Assembly: GCA_020746995.1 (NCBI GenBank) | Contig: JAGPXD010000001.1 | Coordinates: forward strand, 2,542,001-2,606,000 | Direction of reading: 5' to 3' | DNA: 64,000 nucleotides | Source of the DNA: Plectosphaerella cucumerina | Taxonomy: Eukaryota > Ascomycota > Sordariomycetes > Glomerellales > Plectosphaerellaceae | Made by a program: the position numbers and the translations under genes | Shown: piece after piece, positions 20,160 to 30,500 of the stretch | Layout: the number at the start of each line of letters is the position of its first letter | How positions within the stretch are numbered: position 1 is the first letter of the stretch | The notes under the pieces: generated by a model | Told to the model about the DNA's origin: nothing | Database searches by the model: none | What the model saw: the letters and a program-made list of their open reading frames with translations, nothing else

Positions 20160-21584
20160 CTATTCCGCGCCAGTCGCTGTGTGTGTCACTCCCTCGAACT
20201 TCTGCCCCAGCCGCGCCTGGGTGATGAGGAAACTATCCGGGAACCAGGGGGGCGCATCCCCCGAGGGTCCTTGGCGCATCATCATCATGTCTGCCACAGC
20301 CTGCGCGCACATCCAGCAGTAGACCATGCCGTGGCCCTGGAACCCGGCCGCGACCCAGACGCCCTCCTCGCCCGGCATCGGGCCGACAAAAGGGAGCCCG
20401 TCGGAGCTGAAGCCCATGATCCCGGTCCACTCCCTGCGGACTCGACCGTCGACGTGATCCTGTCCCCAGCCTGGACCGAAATAGCGCGGCGTTGTGTCGA
20501 GGAGGTACTCGCTGATGACGGGTTGGAGAGACGCGTCGTCTGTCGAGCCATACTCTTCCCTGCCCTCATGCGGTGCCATGACGAGCCCACCGCCGATGAC
20601 AATATCCCCGGCATGATGTGTGTTTGGGGGCTTGGGGATCATGTAGTCGAATCCATTTTCGTAGATGAAGCTGTACGTCGCCGGAAGGCCCTCCGGGGGC
20701 ATGTTGCCGCCAGGACGCTGGGCCGTGACCTGGCCCCTGGTTGGCACAATGATGCTTTGGAACCGAGTGTTGATGTATGCCGTGTAGCCGTTCGTAGCCA
20801 AGACCACTTTCTTTGTCCTGATGATGCCAGAGCTTGTCTCAACAAGCCAACCGTATCCGTCATGTGCTTGAGGATCCTTGGAGATGGCCAGCGCAGGAGT
20901 GTTGGTCTGCAAGTTGAGTCCCTTAGCCAGGCAGAGCTTCAAGACCCCAATGGTAAACTTGTAAGCCGAGATACTGCCCGCTTCGTAGACGACCCCGCCA
21001 CATGGTCCTTGGCTGTCTACATGATACTCCTCCTGCAGCTGCGCGGGGGTGACGAAGCGGTATCGCGAGGCGTCATCTTCTGGCATGGCGGCCCGCATGG
21101 CGTCGACAGCCTCGTGTGCCTGTTTCCACTGGACGTTGTCGTATACTACATCGACGGTCTGACACGGCCTGCTCTCGCACTCCATGTTATGCTCCGCCGC
21201 AAAGGCGTGGACAGCTCTGATGTTAGCTAGCTCGAGCCTGGCCATCTGACATGCCGCCTCCACACCCAGCGTCTTCGCATGACCCTGGAAGGAGCGATAT
21301 GAGGCCGCCTTTGTATGGCCTCCGTTGCGTCCGGTAGCCCCGGAACACGCCTGCCGAGCCTCGAGCATGACGACAGCAAGGGGCGGGCCATGATGTGGCT
21401 CATGACGAAGAAGATTCCATGCGACCCCAGCACCTGTGATGCCGCTACCGATGACCACAACGTCGGCAGTGCTTGGAAATCTCGGAGACCGGAAGTCGGC
21501 AATGGCGTCTGGGGGTTCTTGCCAATAGCTCCGAGTAGGGTTGTCCCAAGGTGATGCCACAGGGAGTGCCGCTCGAGCCTCCAT
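20160..21584 (-). CDS. DAO-family FAD-dependent oxidoreductase
   Basis: This is a single-exon gene of about 474 residues. The ATG at 21584 (MEARAALPVASPW) is the first in the frame. The N-terminal dinucleotide-binding motif VVVIGSGITGAG (about 42-53) is followed by the family segments LEARQACSGATGRNGGH and YRSFQGHAKTLG. A C-terminal FAD-contact region reads GIMGFSSDGLPFVG and GFQGHGMVYCW. This pattern matches the D-amino-acid oxidase/glycine oxidase (DAO) superfamily, and within it the group containing bacterial gamma-glutamylputrescine oxidase (PuuB/OrdL) and many uncharacterised fungal proteins. Oxidation of an amine or amino acid with release of H2O2 is expected, but the substrate is unknown. 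No peroxisomal SKL-type terminus is present (it ends TATGAE). It lies head-to-tail with its upstream neighbour. Confidence 0.87.
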   Translation of the reverse strand: MEARAALPVASPWDNPTRSYWQEPPDAIADFRSPRFPSTADVVVIGSGITGAGVAWNLLRHEPHHGPPLAVVMLEARQACSGATGRNGGHTKAASYRSFQGHAKTLGVEAACQMARLELANIRAVHAFAAEHNMECESRPCQTVDVVYDNVQWKQAHEAVDAMRAAMPEDDASRYRFVTPAQLQEEYHVDSQGPCGGVVYEAGSISAYKFTIGVLKLCLAKGLNLQTNTPALAISKDPQAHDGYGWLVETSSGIIRTKKVVLATNGYTAYINTRFQSIIVPTRGQVTAQRPGGNMPPEGLPATYSFIYENGFDYMIPKPPNTHHAGDIVIGGGLVMAPHEGREEYGSTDDASLQPVISEYLLDTTPRYFGPGWGQDHVDGRVRREWTGIMGFSSDGLPFVGPMPGEEGVWVAAGFQGHGMVYCWMCAQAVADMMMMRQGPSGDAPPWFPDSFLITQARLGQKFEGVTHTATGAE

Positions 21585-21934
21585 TGTTGACCTCAAAGCT
21601 AGTTTTCTAGTTCAACAAGTGCGTGATCTAGAAGGGCATGCTCTGCATGAAATCGAGGTCTCCCGAGTAGGTTTCGCGTTGTGGCTTTGTTGGTTCAAGT
21701 GCTTTCGAATAGAAGGCTCCTGGCGTGTTGAAGTTGAACAGTTCCCCGCCTGAGGTGAGGAGAGATGCTGATGGCTACCAAGACGTTCATTCCACAAGTG
21801 CAGATTAGGTAAGCTCTTGTTCAGACTTATTCGTCAAGATGTTGGCCAGATTATTCACACGAAGCTCGTAAGAAAGAAGAGTGTTTTGATTGATTTCAAG
21901 TCATCAATTCCTGTGGATATTGATCCTGACGCTG
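21585..21934. promoter_or_regulatory. upstream region of the FAD oxidoreductase
   Basis: About 350 bases lie between the oxidoreductase start and the stop of the PEBP-like gene, on the same strand. They serve as promoter of the first and 3' untranslated region of the second. Nothing more is recognised. Confidence 0.5.
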
Positions 21935-22703
21935 TCACTGTTTGTCATTCTGCGCGTAGATGAAGTTGGCAGCTGTTTACGTTAGTGCCCCAGACTCGCT
22001 CGACCGCAACAAGCTCGACAACTCACCGACTGGGACAAGCCCGTTCTTCCGGGCCCAGTCCTTGACGCCGTGGCCCTTTTCATCATAACCCCAGTGTTTC
22101 CTGTCGCTCGGCTTCGACAAATGGAGCGCCTCCGTAGTACCATTGGCCGGGACGAAGATGACGAAGACGTAGCGATGCTTCCCTGTCTTTGGCGGCGGGC
22201 CTGGCGGCTTGTACTCGATGATGTTCTCAAGGCCGGTGGCAGACAGAACACCCGTGGGGGCTGTAAGACCCGTGGCAATCCAGTGGCAGAACTCGGACCA
22301 CTTCGGATCATTATGGGAGGGGGCATCGGGGTCAGTGAGTGTCAAAACATAAGACAGGCCCGTCGCGACCATATCTTCCTCCTTGGCTGTCTCGAGCTTC
22401 ACGGTCGGGGCAGACTGTAGGTCCTTCGGGTTCAGGGTGTTCCCGAGAGATGCCGAGTCAGAGTCCCAGGACACGCCCAGTCCAAGGACGGGTTCAAAGT
22501 CAGAGAGGACATCGGGGATGATGCCTGCCTGAGAAAGCCTAAAACTGTGTCAGACAGGTACGAGTTCTATGCGTGGGAACACACCTCTCGTGAACAAAAG
22601 TAAGGTCATTCTCATTGCCGGAAAGTACAGCTTGTTCGAATGCTGTGGCTCCGAGGACGGCGCAGAGGAGAGGTATAGCGCGTGGAATCAACAGGAACAC
22701 CAT
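21935..22703 (-). CDS. secreted PEBP-like protein
   Basis: This is a phosphatidylethanolamine-binding protein (PEBP) family member of about 224 residues. Exons are 22703-22585, 22544-22027 and 21972-21935. The first junction gives VHESFRLSQAGIIPD and the last gives LVPVAANFIYAQNDKQ, replacing the read-through tail SSLLRSSESGALT. PEBP landmarks are LTLTDPDAPSHNDPKWSEFCHWI (in part), the glycine/proline loop YKPPGPPPKTGKHRYVF, and a C-terminal segment like that of fungal carboxypeptidase Y inhibitors. The N terminus (MVFLLIPRAIPLLCAVLGATA) looks like a cleavable signal peptide, so this member is probably secreted or vacuolar rather than cytosolic. The ligand or protease target is unknown. Assignment to PEBP is secure; the exact start rests on the signal peptide. 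Confidence 0.88.
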
Positions 22704-23263
22704 CTCGACAATCTTGCTGTAATTGAAATGAAGCTCGCGTGCTGAAGTTGGATGGAAGAACTGAGTTGTGTTGGTGAATTGGAAGCTGAGGGGTAGGTTG
22801 TAACTGTTATTCAGCCGGGTGAGGAACATCACGTCATTTGGCGTCACCAGGGAGAAGCCGACCGTGGTGTAGTGGCAGCTTCCCCGCGCGATGTTTCGGA
22901 ACTTCCAACGAGGGAAGGTACCACCGGGGAACTTTGACGCACCATTCTGTAAGCGTAAGAAAGGGAAGGAACTCCTCATCTGCTCAAACATCAGAATGAC
23001 CAACGCCATCTTGGAAGAGAACACCAAAAATCAATCAAATCTACAGCAGGGCTCAATTGGCCCCGGCCACAAAGCAGACCGCTATCTAGGTATGCAATTG
23101 TCTTATTCTCATTCACGGGTCAGTCTCTCCGAGGTCTCGAGCCCCATCTCGCTGATAACTCGTCGTATCCCCGCAGCTGACCTGGCCGGGCTGTGTAGGG
23201 CTGACCTTGACAGCAAGGTCACCTAGCAGCGCGCATCTTCGTATGCCATAGAGCAGGACTATT
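22704..23263. promoter_or_regulatory. upstream region of the PEBP-like gene
   Basis: About 560 bases hold the PEBP gene promoter and the 3' untranslated region of the Ca2+/H+ exchanger. The segment is less GC-rich than its surroundings. No further gene is seen. Confidence 0.5.
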
Positions 23264-25356
23264 CTACTGCTCCTTCGGCGGGGGCGACAGGAACGCTCCC
23301 AAGCTAGATGCCGTCGTCAGCACTTCATCATCGAAACGCAAATAGGATCTCCCGGGACGACTCACGAAATGATCACATAGCAGGCGCACATCAGGGCGCC
23401 CTTCAGCCCATTGGCCCGCAGCGCCTTGCTGCCATCACTAAGGATGAGGAGGTTGACCATCAAGACAGTACCCAACAGGGTGGTCATCTCGAAGACGTTG
23501 AACGTCAGGGCCAGCTTGCGGTCGAGGAGCCAGGCGGCGAGGATCGTCAATGGCGTCACGCACAGGGCGATCTGGATGGCCGAGCCCACGGCAACAGCGA
23601 TGGCGAGGTCGAGCTTGTCCTTGGCCGCCACCGTGACGACCGTGACATACTCGGCAATGTTGCCGACGATGGGGAGGATGATCAAACCGATCAGCGCCTC
23701 GGAGAGGTGGCCCTGATGCGTCACGTAGTCGATTGTGCTGACGAGAAATTCGGCGCACATAGACATGACGATCGATGTCCCGATGAGGATCATGATGGAG
23801 AAGGCCCGGTCGCCCCTCGACCGATGGGCGGACGCGCGACGAAGGCTATCGAGCTCGTGGCGCCCGTCTAGCAGGATCTGGAGCGGCGGGCCGCCTGACC
23901 TCGAGTGAGGGCGTTCAGTGTCTGCTGTCGTGAAGTCATGGCTGTTGCGGCCGCGGCTGGACGGGAGAGAGCTGGCAGAGACGGAGGATGTCGAGCGCGA
24001 GTGTCTTCGAGGCCGCCCCGTCGTCGCCTGGCGGGCGCCTGTGCCGGCGCGTGCAGCAGCAGCAGCAGCAGCAGTGGCGGCACCATTCCCAGCGGCATGC
24101 GGTGCGGCCCGTCCGTTCTCCTGGGTCTCGGCGGGCGTGCCGTTCATGCTGTCAAGCTCGATCTGCTCATGAGGCTTCCCAGTAGGAGCCCCATTGACAT
24201 GACGGAGGCCTTGATCGGCGAATCGAACGGTGCGCGACGCCACAATGGTGGATATCGAGGAAGACCGGCTGCGGCCTCCTTCATATGGCTCGGTCTGGCC
24301 GAGCTGGTATCTCTCCACGTCGAACAGCTCAGCGGGCGGACTATGCCTGGCCGCGGGACCGCCTCTCAGCTCATGCACAAAGTACAGGATGTAGATGAGC
24401 AGGACCATGATCGCCGACATCCTGGTCATCTGCAGGATAGCGCCATCTGCGCCAGAATGGTCATAGGTGTAGTCGAATGCCGTCTACCAGAGGTCAGGGG
24501 TGAGCAACAACAGGACTCGGGAGACAGCCTACCGGCATAAGGAAGACAAAGACGGAGACGAACAGCAGTGAGCTCAACAGCTGCGTCTCGGCTGTGTTGT
24601 AGGTGGGCTCGCTGTCCGACATGCTGCTAGCCAGAAGAGCGGAGCCAAGGATTAACAAGAGGTTGACAAGAATAGAACCGAGGATGGAGGCAAGGACGAT
24701 CCGAATCTGGTTGTTGATGAGGGCAACACTTGAAAGGGTCAGTATCAACATCATGGGTGAGCGCGTCTGCGACAGGACACTGTCATGAACTCACATCCTA
24801 AGAGGGTTAGTAAGAGCGTCAACCACGACTACAGGGGTGGCACTCACAGGATGATCAGCTCGACGAGGTTACCCAGGCTGATGTTCAGCAGAGCCCCAAC
24901 GGTATCACCAGCATCGCTGGAAATCTTCTCCGTGGCGTCGGTGAGAAGGGCCGACAATGGGATGATGGCGATGCCGTTGAGGATAAAGGTAAGGAATGGG
25001 TTGAAGTGCAGCATGTAGCTGACGAGGCCGATAGGCACAAAAACGAGCAGGCCGTTGACCCAGGACGACGAGACGGTGGAACGAAACCACCGGACGAGCC
25101 TATGCAACTTGCCGGCGTGCAGCCGGGCGTGGTCGTCGTGATCGGTCATGGTGTCCGGATCGGACTCGGGGACTCGCGCCCAGGCCCTCCGGCTCGAGCC
25201 GTCGGTCATGGGCCAAACTCTAAGGGAGCCGCCTGGTCGCGGGACGGCGCCGACGGCGCCAAAGGGCTCCTGGTCGTAGTCGTCGCCTGACGACCCGTGT
25301 TGAGCACCGGCCGCTAGTGGGGCGACATTCGGAGGCTCTGGACGCGCCGGTTCCAT
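23264..25356 (-). CDS. vacuolar Ca2+/H+ exchanger (CAX family)
   Basis: This is a cation/proton antiporter of about 621 residues in the Vcx1/CAX family, which loads Ca2+ into the vacuole using the proton gradient. Exons are 25356-24848, a predicted 3-nt exon 24797-24795, 24728-24533, 24483-23366 and 23303-23264. The two Na_Ca_ex repeats carry the ion-binding motifs GNLVELII (about 161-168) and GNIAEYVTVV, each within predicted membrane helices (e.g. VNGLLVFVPIGLVSYML and ALIGLIILPIVGNIAEY). The repeats are separated by a long Ser/Arg/Ala-rich cytosolic loop with a poly-Ala run from a GCA microsatellite near 24054-24075. The N terminus is hydrophilic. The start ATG at 25356 follows a TTG; no better ATG is upstream. 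The last exon adds LGAFLSPPPKEQ. Family is secure; exon 2 is the uncertain part. Confidence 0.9.
24054..24076 (+). repeat. GCA microsatellite encoding poly-Ala
   Basis: A run of GCAGCA triplets lies inside the exchanger coding sequence. On the coding strand it gives alanines in the cytosolic loop between the two exchanger repeats. Confidence 0.75.
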
Positions 25357-26308
25357 CAATGAGTGTGGCGGTTCGGGGTCGAGGGAATACGAGGGCGCTG
25401 GGGTGATGGGCCGGTGAGGGTGAATGGAAGAAGAAACTACCCGCGGACGCTGGCACGAACAGCGGGACCCAACACTTCTAGTCGGCGCAAAAGAGTGACG
25501 CGCGCGCAGGTGTGTATGCGCGAGAGGTGAGAGGGGGGGGAGGGTGAAGCGGCCAAAGGGTCGAGGGAGTGTAGAAGGGAGAGGGAGACTCGGAGGGCGC
25601 GCGGTGTGCGTGAATGTGTCCCGGAGCCGCCTCTCTTCAAGATGACGAAGAATTAGGGGTAACAGAGTGCCAAGTCCGGGCCGGGAAAGCTTGGGCCAAT
25701 GACGGGCGGGGCGTTATTCCTGCAGATGGAGTTTTCAAGTTCCATCCTCCTCCGTCGAAGCCGCCAGGAATTCGGACGACTTTTCAGGTCTACGAGATGC
25801 CGTGTGCGAGAGCGAGCCAGCTGCAGGTAAGGTACCTGCTAGGGAGGGAGGCCTCGCAGAGGGAGGGGAAACATCAGTAGGCCAGCCGTTTGAAGAATGG
25901 CCACGACATTGACAATGTTCACGATAGGACCCCGGATGAATTTTATCAGCCCCACCTGAAATGTGTTCCTTGTCCTCGCTGCTTTTAGCCACGGCGAAAT
26001 TGAGCCCCTGAGTGGCTTGACATGCACAACCCAGCCACCCGTGCATAAATTCGACGGTTATGCTGCCGCCGTATTTCCACGGCTGTGGATTTCATGTCGG
26101 TGCTCCTTCACTCTGATGGTCATGCTGCGATACCAGGCTTCCATGAGATCTGCCTTACGGGTTGTGATCGTTATGGAACCATTTGAACAGTTCAGAGAGC
26201 AAATCAAGACTTCCAAGAAAAGAACAAGCGCGGTCAATTCAGGTGGTTGCGTTCAGCGAGTATGCAACCATCAGCCTAGGTATCGCACCAAATATGGTAC
26301 CCAAGTGA
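25357..26308. promoter_or_regulatory. upstream region of the Ca2+/H+ exchanger
   Basis: About 950 bases. The part next to the exchanger start (25357-25640) is purine-rich on the plus strand, that is, pyrimidine-rich in the exchanger leader. The rest includes the 3' region of the reductase gene. No additional gene is supported. Confidence 0.5.
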
Positions 26309-27579
26309 CTAGAGGCCGGGCGTGATCGCAAGTCTCTCGCCGCTTACTTTGCCTTCCTTAAGCAGGTTCCAAGCCTCCTGCACCTTGTCCAGACCACCGA
26401 GGATTCGAACAGGCACATGCGGCAGTCCTCCGGATGCGAGCTCGCTTTCCAAGAATTCCCACCACACCCACTGGGTGAACTCCGATTTCTTGGGGTCCAT
26501 ATACGGTTCCATGACCGGCACAAAGTCTGCTTTCACACCGGGTGGCAGCTCTACACCAGCTCGCAAGCCCATGGTCGAGAGAAAGCTTCCTCCTCCGTGC
26601 GCGGCCAGAACAGCCCCCAGCACGACCTGATCAGGAGCCGCATCAGAAGCTGCCAAGACGGCTTCGAAGGGACCCAAGGCTATGAGCTCCTCTGTAGCTG
26701 TGGAAGATTTCCTGTCGACAAAGTGCGCAGCGCCGAAGGACTTGACAAGCTCGGCATTGTTGGAGGACGCGACGCCCACCACAGTGTATCCTGCTCGAGC
26801 AGCCAGCAGAACAGCGTAGGCACCGAAAGAAGAAGAAGCGCCCCAGACGAGGAACTTCTTGTTCTTGTTCTCTGGATTGGGATGGTCGGATGGTTTGTCA
26901 AGGTGCAAGGTTTGGATGAGTGCACTGGCAGGGTAGGCAAGGCTGGAGATTGACACCGCGGCCTCAGGAGAGGTTTCTCCAATCTACAAGTTCATGGCGT
27001 TAGCCAACATGTGTTTTCATCTCTCTTGATCTTGTTGCGACGAGACCCAAGCTGGAGATGTTGGCGACGTACCTTCGCTGTCAAATCTTGCGTGGTAAGG
27101 GCGTAGCGCTGGTATGCTCCAAATCGGGCATCATTGCGGATGGATCCGACACTGTTGGTGACAACACGGTCACCCTGCTTGAATCGGCTGACGTTCGTGC
27201 CGACTTTGACAATCGTGCCAGAGAAAGATACTGCACACAAGGCTTAGAAATCATGTTCTGTGGCGAAGGACGCTGTTGGACTTGGGAGCGAATACGAACA
27301 TCCAATGACGGTGGGATACTTCAGAGCATAAGGGAGTGTCCCCTCCTGGATCTTGTACTCTCCTGGCTGGGTAGCGACGATCTCAACCTGTTGTTGTGTC
27401 GGTTGTCAGAGGCCTCCGCGGAGACGCAAAGGCAATCTAAGAAGAGCCAGCTTCATTTTCGCAAGACTCACCTCGATAAGGAGCTCCCCTGGACCCGGGT
27501 CTGGAGTAACGGCAGGGCCGACTTCGACCTGCTTCCCTACGCCTGGGAGCCATGCCGCTGTGTGCTGGTTTACCGCCAT
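26309..27579 (-). CDS. MDR-family zinc-type reductase (enoyl-reductase-like)
   Basis: This is a medium-chain dehydrogenase/reductase of about 342 residues. Exons are 27579-27472, 27387-27300, 27230-27073 and 26983-26309. The start is MAVNQHTAAWLPG, and the junctions give LLIE-VEIVATQPG, PTVIG-LSFSGTIVKVG and LTAK-IGETSPEAAV. The N-terminal GroES-like fold is followed by a Rossmann domain with VWGASSSFGAYAVLLAARAG. The GHE catalytic-zinc motif of true alcohol dehydrogenases is absent, so it resembles the non-zinc fungal trans-enoyl reductases and quinone-reductase-like proteins (ToxD-like). Such proteins often work with a polyketide synthase, but none is present here, so the substrate is unknown. 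The donor of intron 2 (GTTCGT) is weak, making that boundary the least sure. Confidence 0.85.
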
Positions 27580-30500
27580 TGAGATGTTGGTGGGAGAATT
27601 TAGGAATCGTTGAAAAGGTACTAAGCCTAACTTGCTATGGATGGGATGATGTGGATGCGTTTGTGCTTGTGAAGCGGAAGGGTCTGGATGCTTTATCAAT
27701 CCTTTCTGAATGTATGATCAGAAACCACTCGGTCAACGCGACCCCTCACCTTGGACGTTCCCGGAACTAGCCTTCTGGTACCACTATCTTAGCAATCGCG
27801 AGAAGATGCTTTGTAAGATGCTGCCAAATCAGGGCCGAAACATTGCTGTGTAGGTACATCCTTGTGGAGGAAATCCCTGTGAAGGCGTGCGAGCCGCGCG
27901 CTAGCTTACATATGCAGCCAAGGTTGGGCTGCGCATAACACGTTACTATGAGAGGCGTAAATGTTTTGGCGGAGGGTAGACTAGTAGTCGAGACCTGTAC
28001 GTCGTTGGAGAGAGTCACGTGCTGACAAACTTACTCTGGGACAGACCAAGCCAAAGACAGCAGTGTTCCACTTGTTGACGAATCACCAGAACCCTTCGCC
28101 GCATGTTAACATGCATGCCATCGGGCCGAGAATGCGGTCCGGCTTCTCGGTAAGCAGGTCTTTCCAGGGCCGAAATGGTGCTACGTACCTAATTGCAATG
28201 TCACTTCATCTTTGAATGTCTGGCGGAAGTACTTCGCGGTCTTAACCTAGCATGCTGCATGCACGTGGAACCTCTGTGCTCCAAGATCTTGATCCCGATT
28301 CCCTCTCCATATCGCAAAAGTTGGGCTCACACTATGGGAAAATGGTTTCGATGAATCTTTGCTAAAGGGGGGTGATGGGATCTCTCGGGAGTCCGGCCCT
28401 CAGAGACATATCGGTTTAGGGCAGGCCGCGGCTACACTGTTGCCCGGTTTTGTCTCTGCAGCTGGCTGGAAAGTTGATCTCACTGGTATCCGCTTGTGAT
28501 GATATTTTCAAAGGCCTCGTCCAGGCGCGATGCATGGAGAGTAGAGTCATGTTCTCAGGAGCAGTCCGAGTATCATGGATTTATTCCTGGCAGGGCATCA
28601 CGCCCGTTTTCAGGGTACTCAAGAGCATTTCTCAATTTTCCAGTCCTTGCATATACCATAATTCAGGGATTACTGATGCTCGACTACTGTTTTCACTGGA
28701 AGCCCTCGTTAACGCGGGTTGATGTGAGATTGCCTAGCACTGCGACTTTGCTGTTCGCCCAGGCCGTCCAAGAAAGACAATGCCGCATTTGTCGGGAGGG
28801 TCACCAAACATGTTGCCGTTCATGTCCAAGGTAGCGCCTGATGCGCTCGACCCGAATATGGCTCCGGAAGGACAACGGCGCGGGGAAGCATCAGGAGTAC
28901 CTACGTTGGGATCGATATCAGCGATGTCTTCCAGCCGGAGCTACCGCGCACTCCGCGAAGCAACGAGGTTTCATTTGGAAATTTGTGCCTCATGGCCGAG
29001 TTTGAACGCAGACGCCAGTCAAGTTCATCCTTGGTCATTCTTTCATTCTTCAGATTCACATCTTAAGGTAGCAGAGCTAGTTGCATCGCTTGAGTTGATG
29101 TAGCCATACTAGATGTTCGGTCATTTAAAATTCCCCATCAGCTCTCGGGAACGGAACCTCTCAGGCTCTATTTCTAAGCTCATGTTCTCACCGGAATGAA
29201 GGGAAGGCCTGGTATAAGGCGAGTTCCTCGAAACGATCACCCTTGAAGTTGTTCCGCGCCTCGGACGGCTCGGGCCTGTAACTGGGAACCGTCGCGGACA
29301 TAGCTTGCCAACGGAAGAATACTGTGGCTTATCTAGGTAGACAGAGCCTATGTAGACAGCTATTGCCGCATATTTCCATCTTGGAGCGGGTGATGGAGGT
29401 CCTCGAATGATGAAAGGCAAGTTGTTGACGTGGGAAGTTGGGAACCTTCAGTTGGTCGCCCTAAAACGGCCTGTCAACATACGGCCTCAGTACGGCCTCC
29501 ATTTGTGCAGAAGACCATGGCCGGGCTTGACCAGGTGGAATTAATCGACAAGCACGCTAGTCCTAATCAGACCATGCCCCTGTGATGAAATCCCCCAGCC
29601 TCGCTTACGTCGGACTCGCGGACTCGCGGACTCGCAACCCGCGACTGCTGCCCCCTGCAACTCTCGACGCCCTCGGGTCGAGTCCGAAGCCCGCCCGGGC
29701 CGGTCAAAGATGGACAGATGTCAGACGGGGAGCCACTGTTCCAGCGGGCGCCTTCGTCAGCGCAGACGTCAGAAGCTCCAGGCTCTCCACCGACGATCCC
29801 GCGAGGCGGTAGGGCCGTGGAGATGGCACGCGATTCATCTGGGAACGATGCGACGTTCCTGCCCTGTTGCGCCCGGCATCGTCGGGGGACAATTTAAAGC
29901 AAATGAGGGTATCCCTGTTCGTGGTTGAGGGTCGCCCGGCCTGCGTGGGAGGAAGCTCCCGTCCCGATGGGTAAGCACACCAGCTGGGAGCAGCTGTTCG
30001 CTTGCCCCTGAGCAACCAAAGTTCTAGTGAGGGACATCCACACTGATGGCCGACGACACGCCGAATGCAATGACGTGAGAGAATAGGTATCAACTTCATT
30101 GGAATCAATCTGGAGAGGCTTTGAGCTTTAAAAGCTTGTCAGAACCGTGGAAATGCCCTAGCAGCAATGTATTCGTGGGACGACATGGACATGCTGATCG
30201 CCAAGGTCTTCCCCTATCTGCACTGGTCGACTTGACTGTGCCGAATTTCAGATAGACTTCAGCCTTTATGATGATGTAGGACGATCGCAGCGAGGAAGCT
30301 TCAAGCATGAGATTGAAAAACTTCGACCCATTTGAAGTGTCTCACGCCTTGGACGCCTGGGAATCGATCTGGTCTCAGATCTCGAGCAACAACAGGCGAC
30401 CTTCAAGCAACGGCATGTGTTGCCACCGGCATGCTATTCCGGGGTTGAGTTGAAAGACTTGACGACGAAAGGGTTTGCCTGTCATCACATGATGACCATC
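27580..30500. other. gene-free interval, part 1
   Basis: No coding region can be supported. GC content is more moderate here than further right. Open frames are all short (at most about 130 codons) and contain no recognisable domain. A perfect triple repeat of GGACTCGC lies at 29612-29635 and several ACGGCCT copies near 29466-29500. No transposon ends, tRNA or RIP-like AT-rich blocks are visible. Confidence 0.55.
29612..29635 (+). repeat. 3 x 8-bp tandem repeat (GGACTCGC)
   Basis: Three exact, adjacent copies of GGACTCGC lie in the gene-free interval. No coding context is seen. Confidence 0.85.

Noticed and set aside
19956..21230. 424-codon open frame antisense to the FAD oxidoreductase
   Set aside because: It overlaps a well-supported gene and matches no family.
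15358..27579. Possible secondary-metabolite cluster (LaeA-like protein, FAD oxidoreductase, enoyl-reductase-like protein)
   Set aside because: No PKS, NRPS, terpene synthase or cluster transporter lies among them, and housekeeping-type genes are interleaved.
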